Part shown: piece by piece, positions 1-4,847 of the stretch
Position numbering within the stretch: position 1 is the first letter of the stretch
Layout of the letters: each line of letters begins with the position of its first letter
Program-made: the position numbers and the translations under genes
Source of the DNA: CAYMTN01 sp964393335
Lineage (GTDB): Bacteria > Chloroflexota > Anaerolineae > Aggregatilineales > Aggregatilineaceae
Length of the DNA: 6,241 nt
Assembly: GCA_964393335.1 (NCBI GenBank)
Contig: CAYMTN010000287.1
Coordinates: forward strand, 1-6,241
Reading direction: 5' to 3'
The notes under the pieces: model-generated
Told to the model about the DNA's origin: nothing
The model's database searches: none
What the model saw: the letters and a program-made list of their open reading frames with translations, nothing else

Positions 1-28
1 TCCGGCAGTACCTTTTTGCAGTGTCTAT

Positions 29-44
29 CATTGTAGCGACAATG
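29..44. repeat. Short perfect inverted repeat in the leader
   Basis: CATTGT (29-34) and ACAATG (39-44) are perfect reverse complements separated by AGCG. It lies in the AT-richer non-coding stretch about 90 bases upstream of the likely promoter of the first ligase gene. The six-base arms could form an operator half-site pair or a small hairpin ending an upstream transcript. No T-run follows, so a terminator is not favoured. Function is unknown, and a repeat this short can arise by chance. Confidence 0.35.
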
Positions 45-110
45 TCAAAACAGGAAACCCGGCCAGAAATTAAAGAACGATCTAATTTGTGAACAAAAAC
101 AGATTAATCC

Positions 111-138
111 TTCCCCAGTAAGCCAAAGGCGTTATAAT
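111..138 (+). promoter_or_regulatory. Candidate sigma-70-type promoter for the first FemAB gene
   Basis: A perfect TATAAT -10 box sits at 133-138. A weak -35 candidate TTCCCC (111-116, three of six matches) lies 16 bases upstream. Transcription would start near 145, leaving a leader of roughly 36 bases before the ATG at 181. The whole 1-180 stretch is visibly richer in A and T than the genes, as expected of a promoter region. The -10 call is good, but the -35 is poor, so an activator or a different sigma factor may be involved. Confidence 0.5.
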
Positions 139-180
139 GGAACCATCCATCTTCAGTATCATGAAAGTAAGCTTGATTCA

Positions 181-1212
181 ATGGTATTACAAACTGTTAC
201 GCCCGATGCGGCGACCTGGGACACGTTCGTCACGTCACACCCGCGCGCCCACCTGCTCCAACTCAGCGATTGGGGCGCGCTAAAGAGTGACTTCGGCTGG
301 CAGCCGCTGCGCGTGGCGGTCGCCAGCCCGGACGGGACCCTGCTGGCAGGCGTGCAGTTGCTGCTCAGGGACCTGCCGCTGCGCCTGGGCCGCCTGGCCT
401 ACGCGCCGTATGGCCCGCTGGTCGATTGGGCCGATGGCGAGCAGGTGCGGGCGCTGATGGCGGCGGTGGACGACGCCGCGCGGCGGCAGCACGCCGCGTT
501 GTTGACCATCGAACCGGGCTTCGGCCTGGATCACGTCGATTTTGCCGCGTTTGGCCTGCGTCCCAGTCCGCGCACGATCCAGCCGCCGCGTACGCTCGTG
601 ATCGACCTGCGCGGCGACGACGATACGATTTTGAACCGGATGAACCAGGGCACGCGACGAAATATCCGCAAAAGCATCAAATTTGACGTCACCATCCGTG
701 AAGGCACTCCCGCCGACGTGGCGAGCTTCAACGCCCTGCTGGCCGAAACCGGCGACCGGAGCGAGTTCGGCGTCCACGTCCCCGCGTATTATGAGCGGGC
801 GTACGAGCTGTTCGTGCCGTCGGGCCGCGCCGCGCTGCTGCTCGGCAGTTACGCCGGGCAGGACCTGGCAGGGGTGATGGTCTTCACGTTGAACGACCGG
901 GCATGGTATCTCTACGGGGCGTCGTCCGAGCGGGAACGCCAGCGTATGGCATCCTACGGGGTTCAGTGGGCGGGTATCCAGTGGGCCAAAGGCCGGGGTG
1001 CCAGCCAGTACGATATGTACGGCGTACCGGACGCCGATCCCGACACGCTTGAAAGCCAGTTCGCCGAACGGGACGACGGGCTGTGGGGCGTATACCGTTT
1101 CAAACGCGGCTGGGGGGGCGACGTGCAGCGCAGCGTCGGGGCCTGGGACCGCGTGTACAGCCAGGCCGTATACCTGGCCTATCGCCTGGGAACACGAATC
1201 AGGGGAACCTAA
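181..1212 (+). CDS. FemAB-family peptidoglycan bridge aminoacyl-ligase (first copy)
   Basis: This 343-residue protein resembles FemA/FemB/FemX ligases, which move an amino acid from aminoacyl-tRNA onto the stem peptide of a lipid-linked peptidoglycan precursor at the inner face of the membrane. It has the tandem GNAT-like layout of the family. The N-terminal half carries LSDWGALK (28-35) and YAPYGPLVDW (74-83). The central MNQGTRRNIRKS (154-165) is a basic segment typical of the family. The C-terminal half carries YLYGASSERERQRM (243-256), QWAGIQWAKGRG (262-273), YDMYGVPD (277-284) and LWGVYRFKRGWGG (301-313). There is no signal peptide or membrane helix, as expected of a cytoplasmic enzyme. 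ATG 181 is the first in-frame ATG and keeps the whole N-terminal motif; its ribosome binding site is weak. The amino acid transferred cannot be read from the sequence. A linker of about 17 residues (284-300) is longer than in the second copy. Confidence 0.87.
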   Translation: MVLQTVTPDAATWDTFVTSHPRAHLLQLSDWGALKSDFGWQPLRVAVASPDGTLLAGVQLLLRDLPLRLGRLAYAPYGPLVDWADGEQVRALMAAVDDAARRQHAALLTIEPGFGLDHVDFAAFGLRPSPRTIQPPRTLVIDLRGDDDTILNRMNQGTRRNIRKSIKFDVTIREGTPADVASFNALLAETGDRSEFGVHVPAYYERAYELFVPSGRAALLLGSYAGQDLAGVMVFTLNDRAWYLYGASSERERQRMASYGVQWAGIQWAKGRGASQYDMYGVPDADPDTLESQFAERDDGLWGVYRFKRGWGGDVQRSVGAWDRVYSQAVYLAYRLGTRIRGT

Positions 1213-1215
1213 ACA

Positions 1216-1224
1216 GGGGGAAGG
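1216..1224 (+). promoter_or_regulatory. Ribosome binding site that favours the GTG start at 1232
   Basis: GGGGGAAGG ends seven bases before GTG 1232 but sixteen bases before the alternative ATG 1241. The spacing therefore favours the GTG. The site lies in the 19-base gap after the first FemAB gene, consistent with translation from a shared transcript. Confidence 0.5.
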
Positions 1225-1231
1225 CAATTCA

Positions 1232-1693
1232 GTGATTCTCATGGACCAACGACACAGCCCGTACGCCTCCGAGGTGATTCTGTACCGCACGCGTACCGAA
1301 ATCCTGACCGACCAGCGCATTATCGCCCATGGCACGATGACCCCGCTGCGCGCCATCTCGAGCGTCAGAGTCGCTTCGACGTGGTATTACATCCCGCTCC
1401 AGGCGGGCCGCCTGGTGGCGCTGCCTGTCGGGGCCGTGCTGCTGCTCAGCCTCCTGGGCCTGACCGGCCCCGCACCCGGCACCATGACCCGGCTGGCATA
1501 CCTGTGCCTGCTGCTGGTAGCGGGCGGGTTTGTCGCGTTCGCCCCGCAGATCATGCCGACTCACATGATTGTCCTGCACACGCCGGCGGGCCGCGTCCGG
1601 TTTTTATATTCGCACGACCGCGGCCACCTGCAATCCGTCGTCGCAGAAATAAACGATGCTATTGCGCAAATCACAAAAGCCGATCAACAATAG
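1232..1693 (+). CDS. DUF6232-like two-helix membrane protein
   Basis: This 153-residue protein has three parts. A polar N-terminal strand-rich segment runs from EVILYRTRTEILTDQRII (14-31) to PLRAISSVRVAS (38-49). Two hydrophobic helices lie at about 61-77 and 88-108. A C-terminal segment, MIVLHTPAGRVRFLYSHDR (112-130), is followed by an amphipathic helix ending in KADQQ. The pattern of a first-strand value, 'T..RI', then 'L.AISSVRV', helices and a second small sheet matches my memory of the DUF6232 family, whose biochemical role is unknown. The start is GTG 1232 by ribosome binding site spacing; ATG 1241 would remove three residues. It follows the FemAB gene by 19 bases and has no promoter of its own that I can see, so the two are probably co-transcribed. 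The assignment is by pattern only; a PH-like membrane protein is the main alternative. Confidence 0.72.
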   Translation: MILMDQRHSPYASEVILYRTRTEILTDQRIIAHGTMTPLRAISSVRVASTWYYIPLQAGRLVALPVGAVLLLSLLGLTGPAPGTMTRLAYLCLLLVAGGFVAFAPQIMPTHMIVLHTPAGRVRFLYSHDRGHLQSVVAEINDAIAQITKADQQ

Positions 1694-1725
1694 ATGCGGG
1701 AAGTTATGCGCTCGTGACGGCATGT

Positions 1726-1749
1726 CTGGTGAAGCACCAGCCGGTTGCT
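1726..1749 (+). other. Two mutually exclusive small hairpins in the gap before the GNAT gene
   Basis: CTGGTG (1726-1731) pairs perfectly with CACCAG (1735-1740) over a three-base loop. The same CACC bases can instead pair in AGCACC (1733-1738) with GGTTGCT (1743-1749), with one bulged T. No T-run follows either hairpin, so this is not a standard terminator. The other bases of the 1694-1828 gap show no open frame, promoter or repeat that I would defend. It may be chance in GC-rich sequence. Confidence 0.25.
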
Positions 1750-1828
1750 CTCGTGGGGAACGCAGGCGTGATCCGCATGACTCCCGCAAAGCAAAAGAGT
1801 GACACGCATACTCGACAAGGCCCCTACC

Positions 1829-2332
1829 ATGCGGGTTGAGCAATTTCACGACCGTCACCCCCTGTGGCAACGCTGCCTGGACCATCTCACATGCCTGGAT
1901 ATGGCCCGCCGGATCGTGGACGGCAGCGGCACGCTCAAGCCCGCGCTGTACGTCCTGTGCGCGGTGATCGACGAACACGTCGCCGGGCACATCTCGCTGA
2001 AAATGCAGCTCATCCCCCTCGCAGCAGCCAACGGCGCAGACGTCGTGCCGCTGGCTACCCCGGACGGGCGGCGGCTGCGCGAGTTATTCGTGCAGACGTT
2101 TGGCGTGGAAGCAGCCTATCGCCGCCAGGGCTTCGGGCGTGCGCTGCAACTGGCCGCGCTCGACCTGGCGAAAACGTTCGGCTGTTACCAGCTCCGGTCG
2201 TGGTCCACGCCGGATAAAACCGCCAACTATGCGCTGAAGATCAGCCTGGGCTTTGCCGCGCTGCCCGCCACCCAACAGACGCCCGGCGGCGACACCGTGA
2301 GCGGCGTGTACTTCGTCAAAACCATCACCTGA
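1829..2332 (+). CDS. GNAT-family N-acetyltransferase
   Basis: This 167-residue protein is about the usual length for one GNAT domain. The acetyl-CoA pyrophosphate-binding loop is visible as VEAAYRRQGFGRALQLAA (93-110), with the core R/Q-x-x-G-x-G as RRQGFG (98-103) after a beta-strand. Motif B appears as NYALKISLGFAAL (133-145), the helix and 'GF' typical of the C-terminal fold. The reaction would be acetyl transfer from acetyl-CoA to an amine; nothing here identifies the acceptor, which could be a small molecule, an antibiotic or a protein. ATG 1829 was chosen because AAGG (1817-1820) lies eight bases upstream. An in-frame GTG at 1799 would add ten residues but has no usable site. It lies 135 bases after the membrane protein gene, and no clear promoter is seen, so operon membership is uncertain. 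Confidence 0.83.
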   Translation: MRVEQFHDRHPLWQRCLDHLTCLDMARRIVDGSGTLKPALYVLCAVIDEHVAGHISLKMQLIPLAAANGADVVPLATPDGRRLRELFVQTFGVEAAYRRQGFGRALQLAALDLAKTFGCYQLRSWSTPDKTANYALKISLGFAALPATQQTPGGDTVSGVYFVKTIT

Positions 2333-2334
2333 AC

Positions 2335-2348
2335 GGGTCACGGGACCC
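2335..2348 (+). terminator. Weak stem-loop just after the GNAT stop codon
   Basis: GGGTC (2335-2339) and GACCC (2344-2348) form a perfect five-base stem with an ACGG loop, beginning two bases after the stop codon. The sequence after it (ATTCGAATTT) is AT-rich for this window but is not a T-run. It may be a poor intrinsic terminator or an mRNA 3' end hairpin. Confidence 0.25.
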
Positions 2349-2365
2349 ATTCGAATTTCCGCCAC

Positions 2366-2382
2366 CTGGCTCTCACAGCCAG
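2366..2382. repeat. Six-base hairpin overlapping the next promoter
   Basis: CTGGCT (2366-2371) and AGCCAG (2377-2382) are perfect reverse complements around CTCAC. The loop coincides with the -35 candidate of the promoter for the downstream membrane protein gene. It could be an operator for that promoter or a second stem ending the GNAT transcript; it has no T-run. Confidence 0.3.
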
Positions 2383-2401
2383 ACGCCGATCCCCGTATAC
2401 T
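2372..2401 (+). promoter_or_regulatory. Candidate promoter for the GlsB/YeaQ-type gene
   Basis: A CTCACA -35 candidate (2372-2377, four of six matches) is followed 18 bases later by TATACT (2396-2401, five of six). Transcription would start near 2408, about 30 bases before ATG 2439. An independent promoter fits the 106-base gap after the GNAT gene. Confidence 0.42.
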
Positions 2402-2424
2402 GGACGGTATCGACGATGCTGTGC

Positions 2425-2430
2425 GGGAGG
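2425..2430 (+). promoter_or_regulatory. Ribosome binding site that sets the start at 2439
   Basis: GGGAGG ends eight bases before ATG 2439, close to ideal. It lies inside the longer open frame that begins at GTG 2421, so that upstream start would be positioned before its own binding site and is unlikely. Confidence 0.7.
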
Positions 2431-2438
2431 TGCCGCGT

Positions 2439-2726
2439 ATGACGCTGGGCGAGTTTATCATTCTGTTGATCGTTGCCGCCGTTGCCGGGAGCCTGGGGCA
2501 GGCGTTGGCCGGGTACTACCTCGGCGGGTGTTTTGTATCGGTTGTGGTCGGGTTTATTGGTGCGTATATCGGCGTCTGGCTGGCCCGCGAGCTAAACCTT
2601 CCGAGTCTGCTGGTGATCACGATTGGCGGCGACGCATTCCCGCTGATCTGGTCGATCATCGGATCGGCGATCTTCGCGCTCATCGTCGGCCAGTTGACCC
2701 GGCGGCCACCTGCCGCGAAATACTGA
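2439..2726 (+). CDS. GlsB/YeaQ/YmgE-family (transglycosylase-associated) membrane protein
   Basis: This 95-residue, almost wholly hydrophobic protein has three predicted membrane helices at about 4-24, 27-48 and 65-85, and a short basic C-terminal tail (TRRPPAAKY). The family hallmarks are the glycine-rich second helix with G-F-I-G-A-Y-I-G spacing (38-45), the preceding GYYLGG (25-30) and the final ISTM-like helix replaced here by WSIIGSAIFALIVG (71-84). Members are small inner membrane proteins, often induced by stress and named for an early association with transglycosylases; no enzymatic activity is established. The usual family length is about 80-100 residues, so this is full length. It has its own candidate promoter and precedes the second FemAB gene by 125 bases, separated from it by a nested palindrome. 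Confidence 0.78.
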   Translation: MTLGEFIILLIVAAVAGSLGQALAGYYLGGCFVSVVVGFIGAYIGVWLARELNLPSLLVITIGGDAFPLIWSIIGSAIFALIVGQLTRRPPAAKY

Positions 2727-2751
2727 TCCCCCCAAACGGCGGCAGTGTTAA

Positions 2752-2840
2752 CAGCCTGTCCGGTCACGTCGTCAGGCGGCGCGGATAACCGAAATCGGGT
2801 AGTATAAGCCGCTGATCGTATACCCTGACCGGACAGGCTG
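2752..2840. repeat. 89-bp nested palindrome with perfect 15-bp terminal inverted repeats
   Basis: CAGCCTGTCCGGTCA (2752-2766) is the exact reverse complement of TGACCGGACAGGCTG (2826-2840). Inside it, TCAGGCGGC (2772-2780) pairs with GCCGCTGA (2808-2815) with one bulged G, and at the centre CCGA (2789-2792) faces TCGG (2795-2798). The element fills most of the 125-base gap between the GlsB-type gene and the second FemAB gene; its right arm ends 11 bases before ATG 2852. It also contains a TATAAG -10 candidate (2803-2808) without a matching -35. It could be a small non-autonomous mobile element (MITE-like), an RNA structure in the leader of the ligase gene, or a processing site. Flanking target duplications are not evident beyond AA. 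Confidence 0.7.
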
Positions 2841-2851
2841 AAAATCCACCC

Positions 2852-3964
2852 ATGAGCGCTGATGCCCTGACCCCTACGCCAATCACCGATCCCGGCACCT
2901 GGAACGCGGTCCTGCGCGCCCTGCCGGCGGCGCATGTCTTGCAGACGTGGGAATGGGGCGCGTTCAAACAGGGTGAAACCGGCTGGACGCCGGAACGTTT
3001 CACGTTCAGCGCGGGCGGTGCCGTCGTGGCTGCCGCCTCGATCCTGACACGCCACGTCGGGCCGCTGCGCGTGATCTACGTGCCCAAAGGCCCGGCGCTG
3101 GATTACGACAACGCGGAGCACGTGCGGGCTGTGTTGAGCGCCCTGGAACAGATCGCCCGGCAGCGCCGCACCATCTGGCTGAAGATCGACCCGGACGTGA
3201 TCGCCGGAACGGGCATCCCCGGCAGCGAATCCGACCGCCCGCCGCGCGACAACCCAACCGGCCAGCGGCTGATGGCGCAGTTACGCGGGCGCGGCTGGCG
3301 ATTCAGCGCGTCCCAGGTCCAGTTTCGCAACACGCTGACCCTCGATCTCACGCAGGATGAAGACACGATCCTGATGAGCATGAGCCAGGGCACCCGCCGC
3401 AAGGTGCGCACCGGCCCGAAAAAAGGCGTCAGCGTGCGCCCGGCGACGACCCCCGCCGACCTGCAAAGACTCTACGACCTGTACACGGTCACGGGCGAGC
3501 GGCAGGGCTTCTTGATCCGCCCGCCCGCGTATTACCGCGAAGCATGGGCGCGCTTCATCGACGCCGGGCTGGCGCAGGCATTTGTGGCGGACTACGACGG
3601 CACGCCGCTGGCCGGGCTGGTGCTGTTCCATTTTGGGTCAAAGGCGTGGTACTTCTACGGCATGAGTTCGAACGAGGAACGCAACCGCATGCCGACCTAC
3701 CTGTTACAGTGGGAAGCGATCCGCTGGGCCAGGGCACACGGGTACACGACCTATGATTTCTGGGGCGCGCCGGATACGTTCGACGAGGATGACCCGCTGT
3801 GGGGCGTCTACCGCTTCAAGGACGGATTCGGCGGTACGGTCGTGCGCCACATCGGCGCGTGGGACTACGCGCCCAACCCGGCGCTGTATTGGGCCTATGA
3901 ACGGCTGATGCCGCGCGTATTGGGCGCGATGCGGCGGCTGGCGCGGCGCGGTGCCACGCCCTGA
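2852..3964 (+). CDS. FemAB-family peptidoglycan bridge aminoacyl-ligase (second copy)
   Basis: This 370-residue protein is a second, divergent member of the Fem ligase family, expected to transfer an amino acid from aminoacyl-tRNA to peptidoglycan precursor in the cytoplasm. Family motifs in order: LQTWEWGAFKQ (30-40), VIYVPKGPALDYDN (74-87), IWLKIDPD (108-115), ILMSMSQGTRRKVR (173-186), IRPPAYYREAW (222-232), WYFYGMSSNEERNRM (266-280), YLLQWEAIRWARAHG (283-297), YDFWGAP (301-307) and LWGVYRFKDGFGG (316-328). The last four blocks align with the first copy, but much of the rest differs, so the pair may attach different residues or successive ones. ATG 2852 starts just after the palindrome. The only purine-rich upstream run, GGACAGG (2831-2837), is 14 bases away and lies inside the palindrome arm, so translation initiation may be weak or structure-dependent. 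The amino acid specificity is not readable here. Confidence 0.88.
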   Translation: MSADALTPTPITDPGTWNAVLRALPAAHVLQTWEWGAFKQGETGWTPERFTFSAGGAVVAAASILTRHVGPLRVIYVPKGPALDYDNAEHVRAVLSALEQIARQRRTIWLKIDPDVIAGTGIPGSESDRPPRDNPTGQRLMAQLRGRGWRFSASQVQFRNTLTLDLTQDEDTILMSMSQGTRRKVRTGPKKGVSVRPATTPADLQRLYDLYTVTGERQGFLIRPPAYYREAWARFIDAGLAQAFVADYDGTPLAGLVLFHFGSKAWYFYGMSSNEERNRMPTYLLQWEAIRWARAHGYTTYDFWGAPDTFDEDDPLWGVYRFKDGFGGTVVRHIGAWDYAPNPALYWAYERLMPRVLGAMRRLARRGATP

Positions 3965-4031
3965 CCGCAACCCGACGCCCCGCCGCGCGTACTCGATTCA
4001 GGAAAAACGCGGCTGATCGGAGCCGTACAAC

Positions 4032-4037
4032 AAGGAG
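4032..4037 (+). promoter_or_regulatory. Strong ribosome binding site for the small Pmp3-type gene
   Basis: AAGGAG ends ten bases before ATG 4048. It is one of the best Shine-Dalgarno matches in the window and is strong support that this short frame is translated. Confidence 0.72.
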
Positions 4038-4047
4038 CGAAACCATC

Positions 4048-4215
4048 ATGGGTTGTATGCGTGCGTTATTGTGTTTGATCCTGCCGCCGCTGGCCGTGCT
4101 TGACCGGGGCTGCGGCACCATTCTGATCGTCACGGCGCTGACCATCGCCGGATGGGTGCCGGGCGTGATCGCAGCGCTGGTGTTGAATTATCTGGCCGCG
4201 AACCAGCGCCATTAG
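4048..4215 (+). CDS. Pmp3/YqaE-family small membrane protein
   Basis: This 55-residue protein is too short for many gene finders but matches the Pmp3/YqaE (proteolipid) family well. The family pattern is a basic residue before a first helix ending in LPPLAV, a short turn with R-G-C-G, then a second helix with GW-x-PGVI-x-AL. Here these are ILPPLAVLDRGCG (11-23), with GWVPGVIAALVLNY (36-49) at the end of the second helix. The tail ANQRH is short and polar. Members are two-helix membrane proteins found from bacteria to plants and yeast, commonly induced by salt, cold or other membrane stress, and thought to affect membrane potential or ion balance; the bacterial role is not settled. It lies 83 bases after the second FemAB gene with no clear promoter, so it may share that transcript. 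Its stop is five bases from the stop of the convergent gene. Confidence 0.85.
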   Translation: MGCMRALLCLILPPLAVLDRGCGTILIVTALTIAGWVPGVIAALVLNYLAANQRH

Positions 4216-4220
4216 GCGGT

Positions 4221-4733
4221 TTACAGGCGGTGGTGCATCCAGCCTGCCCCACGATAGACGAAGGCCAGCGACGCCTGCTGGACCACTGCCGCCTGCGCCT
4301 GAAATAGCGGGAAGAACTGCACATTGGTGACGCCGATAAACTGCCCTTTGCTGGATGCCATAAAATCGCCGAGCGGCGAATCCGACCCCATGTGGAAATC
4401 GCCCTGGATCGCATAGTGCGACGTGTAAACGGCCAGCCGTTCCGTTCGCGGCATCAACCCGGTTTCTTCCTGCGTAAAACTCCGCTCAAAAGCCAGTACG
4501 TGGCACTGGTCCTTGCGTACGTATAACTCCTCCAGGCTCATGCTGCGCGCGGGGTTGCCAGCCTCAAGACCGTACAGCGTGGCCTGTCTCAGCGCGAACA
4601 CGTCTTTTTGCTCGTCGTTGAGATAAGTCTGTAACAAGCCCAACACCTGGATCATGCACTGCGCCTGGAATCCGGCGGTCAGCACGACCACCGGGATTTC
4701 TTTCATCGTCGAAGCCTGGTCTAAAAAGCCCAT
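4221..4733 (-). CDS. Protein of unknown function with two similar halves (possibly DUF6812-like)
   Basis: This 170-residue protein has no signal peptide or membrane helix. It appears to be an internal duplication: residues 13-82 and 98-167 share a pattern of a beta-rich opening (PVVVLTAGFQAQ at 14-25 against LAVYTSHYAIQG at 100-111), a short 'L.DFM/YLND' segment (TYLND 36-40 against GDFMA 122-126), then 'VFALRQATLYGLEA' (45-58) against 'FIGVTNVQFFPLFQA' (132-146) and a closing strand. The pattern of a small beta domain with 'F..LT.V' recalls families such as DUF6812, but I hold that name loosely. ATG 4733 is chosen because AGGAG lies nine bases upstream. A TTG at 4763 would add ten residues, but its only purine run abuts it directly. 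It is convergent with the Pmp3-type gene. No function is proposed. Confidence 0.74.
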   Translation of the reverse strand: MGFLDQASTMKEIPVVVLTAGFQAQCMIQVLGLLQTYLNDEQKDVFALRQATLYGLEAGNPARSMSLEELYVRKDQCHVLAFERSFTQEETGLMPRTERLAVYTSHYAIQGDFHMGSDSPLGDFMASSKGQFIGVTNVQFFPLFQAQAAVVQQASLAFVYRGAGWMHHRL

Positions 4734-4742
4734 TCTGCCGTG

Positions 4743-4747
4743 CTCCT
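4743..4747 (-). promoter_or_regulatory. Ribosome binding site that sets the minus-strand start at 4733
   Basis: Read on the minus strand, AGGAG ends nine bases before ATG 4733. It lies within the longer frame opened by TTG 4763, which argues for the shorter protein. Confidence 0.6.
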
Positions 4748-4771
4748 GTTTGTTTAGCGACAACTCCCCCG

Positions 4772-4777
4772 ATTGTA
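4772..4777 (-). promoter_or_regulatory. Candidate -10 box for the duplicated-domain gene
   Basis: On the minus strand TACAAT (five of six matches) is read from 4777 to 4772, placing a start near 4765 and a leader of about 32 bases. No recognisable -35 lies 16-18 bases upstream. The 114-base gap to the HD gene allows a separate promoter, but read-through is equally possible. The other bases of that gap hold only a GCGC/GCGC hairpin (4793-4804) without a T-run. Confidence 0.3.
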
Positions 4778-4847
4778 CAGCATCTTGCGGCGGCGCACCT
4801 GCGCGCGGAGAGGTGTTCTGGCGTAACCAAGCGCCTCTTGCTGCTGG

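Noticed and set aside
161..283. A 40-codon out-of-frame ORF overlapping the start of the first ligase
   Set aside because: It begins at an ATG 20 bases upstream of the real start but has no ribosome binding site and no recognisable sequence. It is most likely a chance frame, though a regulatory upstream ORF cannot be excluded.
998..1231. N-terminal extension of the DUF6232-like gene back into the first ligase gene
   Set aside because: The extension is merely the alternate frame of the ligase coding sequence; the family-like sequence begins only near 1232-1241, where a ribosome binding site is present.
280..1356. A 358-codon open frame on the minus strand, antisense to the first ligase and the next gene
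   Set aside because: It lies opposite a clear FemAB gene, has no recognisable domain and shows the arginine-, histidine- and proline-rich composition typical of antisense frames in GC-rich DNA.
1799..1828. Upstream GTG start for the acetyltransferase
   Set aside because: No properly spaced ribosome binding site precedes it, while ATG 1829 has AAGG at eight bases.
2752..2840. Intrinsic terminator reading of the palindrome
   Set aside because: The outer arms are 59 bases apart and the right arm is followed by AAAATCC rather than a T-run on the plus strand. On the minus strand the left arm would be followed by TTAACAC, too short for a T-tract, so another role is more likely.
2516..3121. A 201-codon minus-strand frame crossing the palindrome and the start of the second ligase
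   Set aside because: It is antisense to two well-supported genes and has no family resemblance.
4734..4763. TTG start for the duplicated-domain protein
   Set aside because: The only purine run abuts the TTG directly with no spacing, and AGGAG is ideally placed for ATG 4733.
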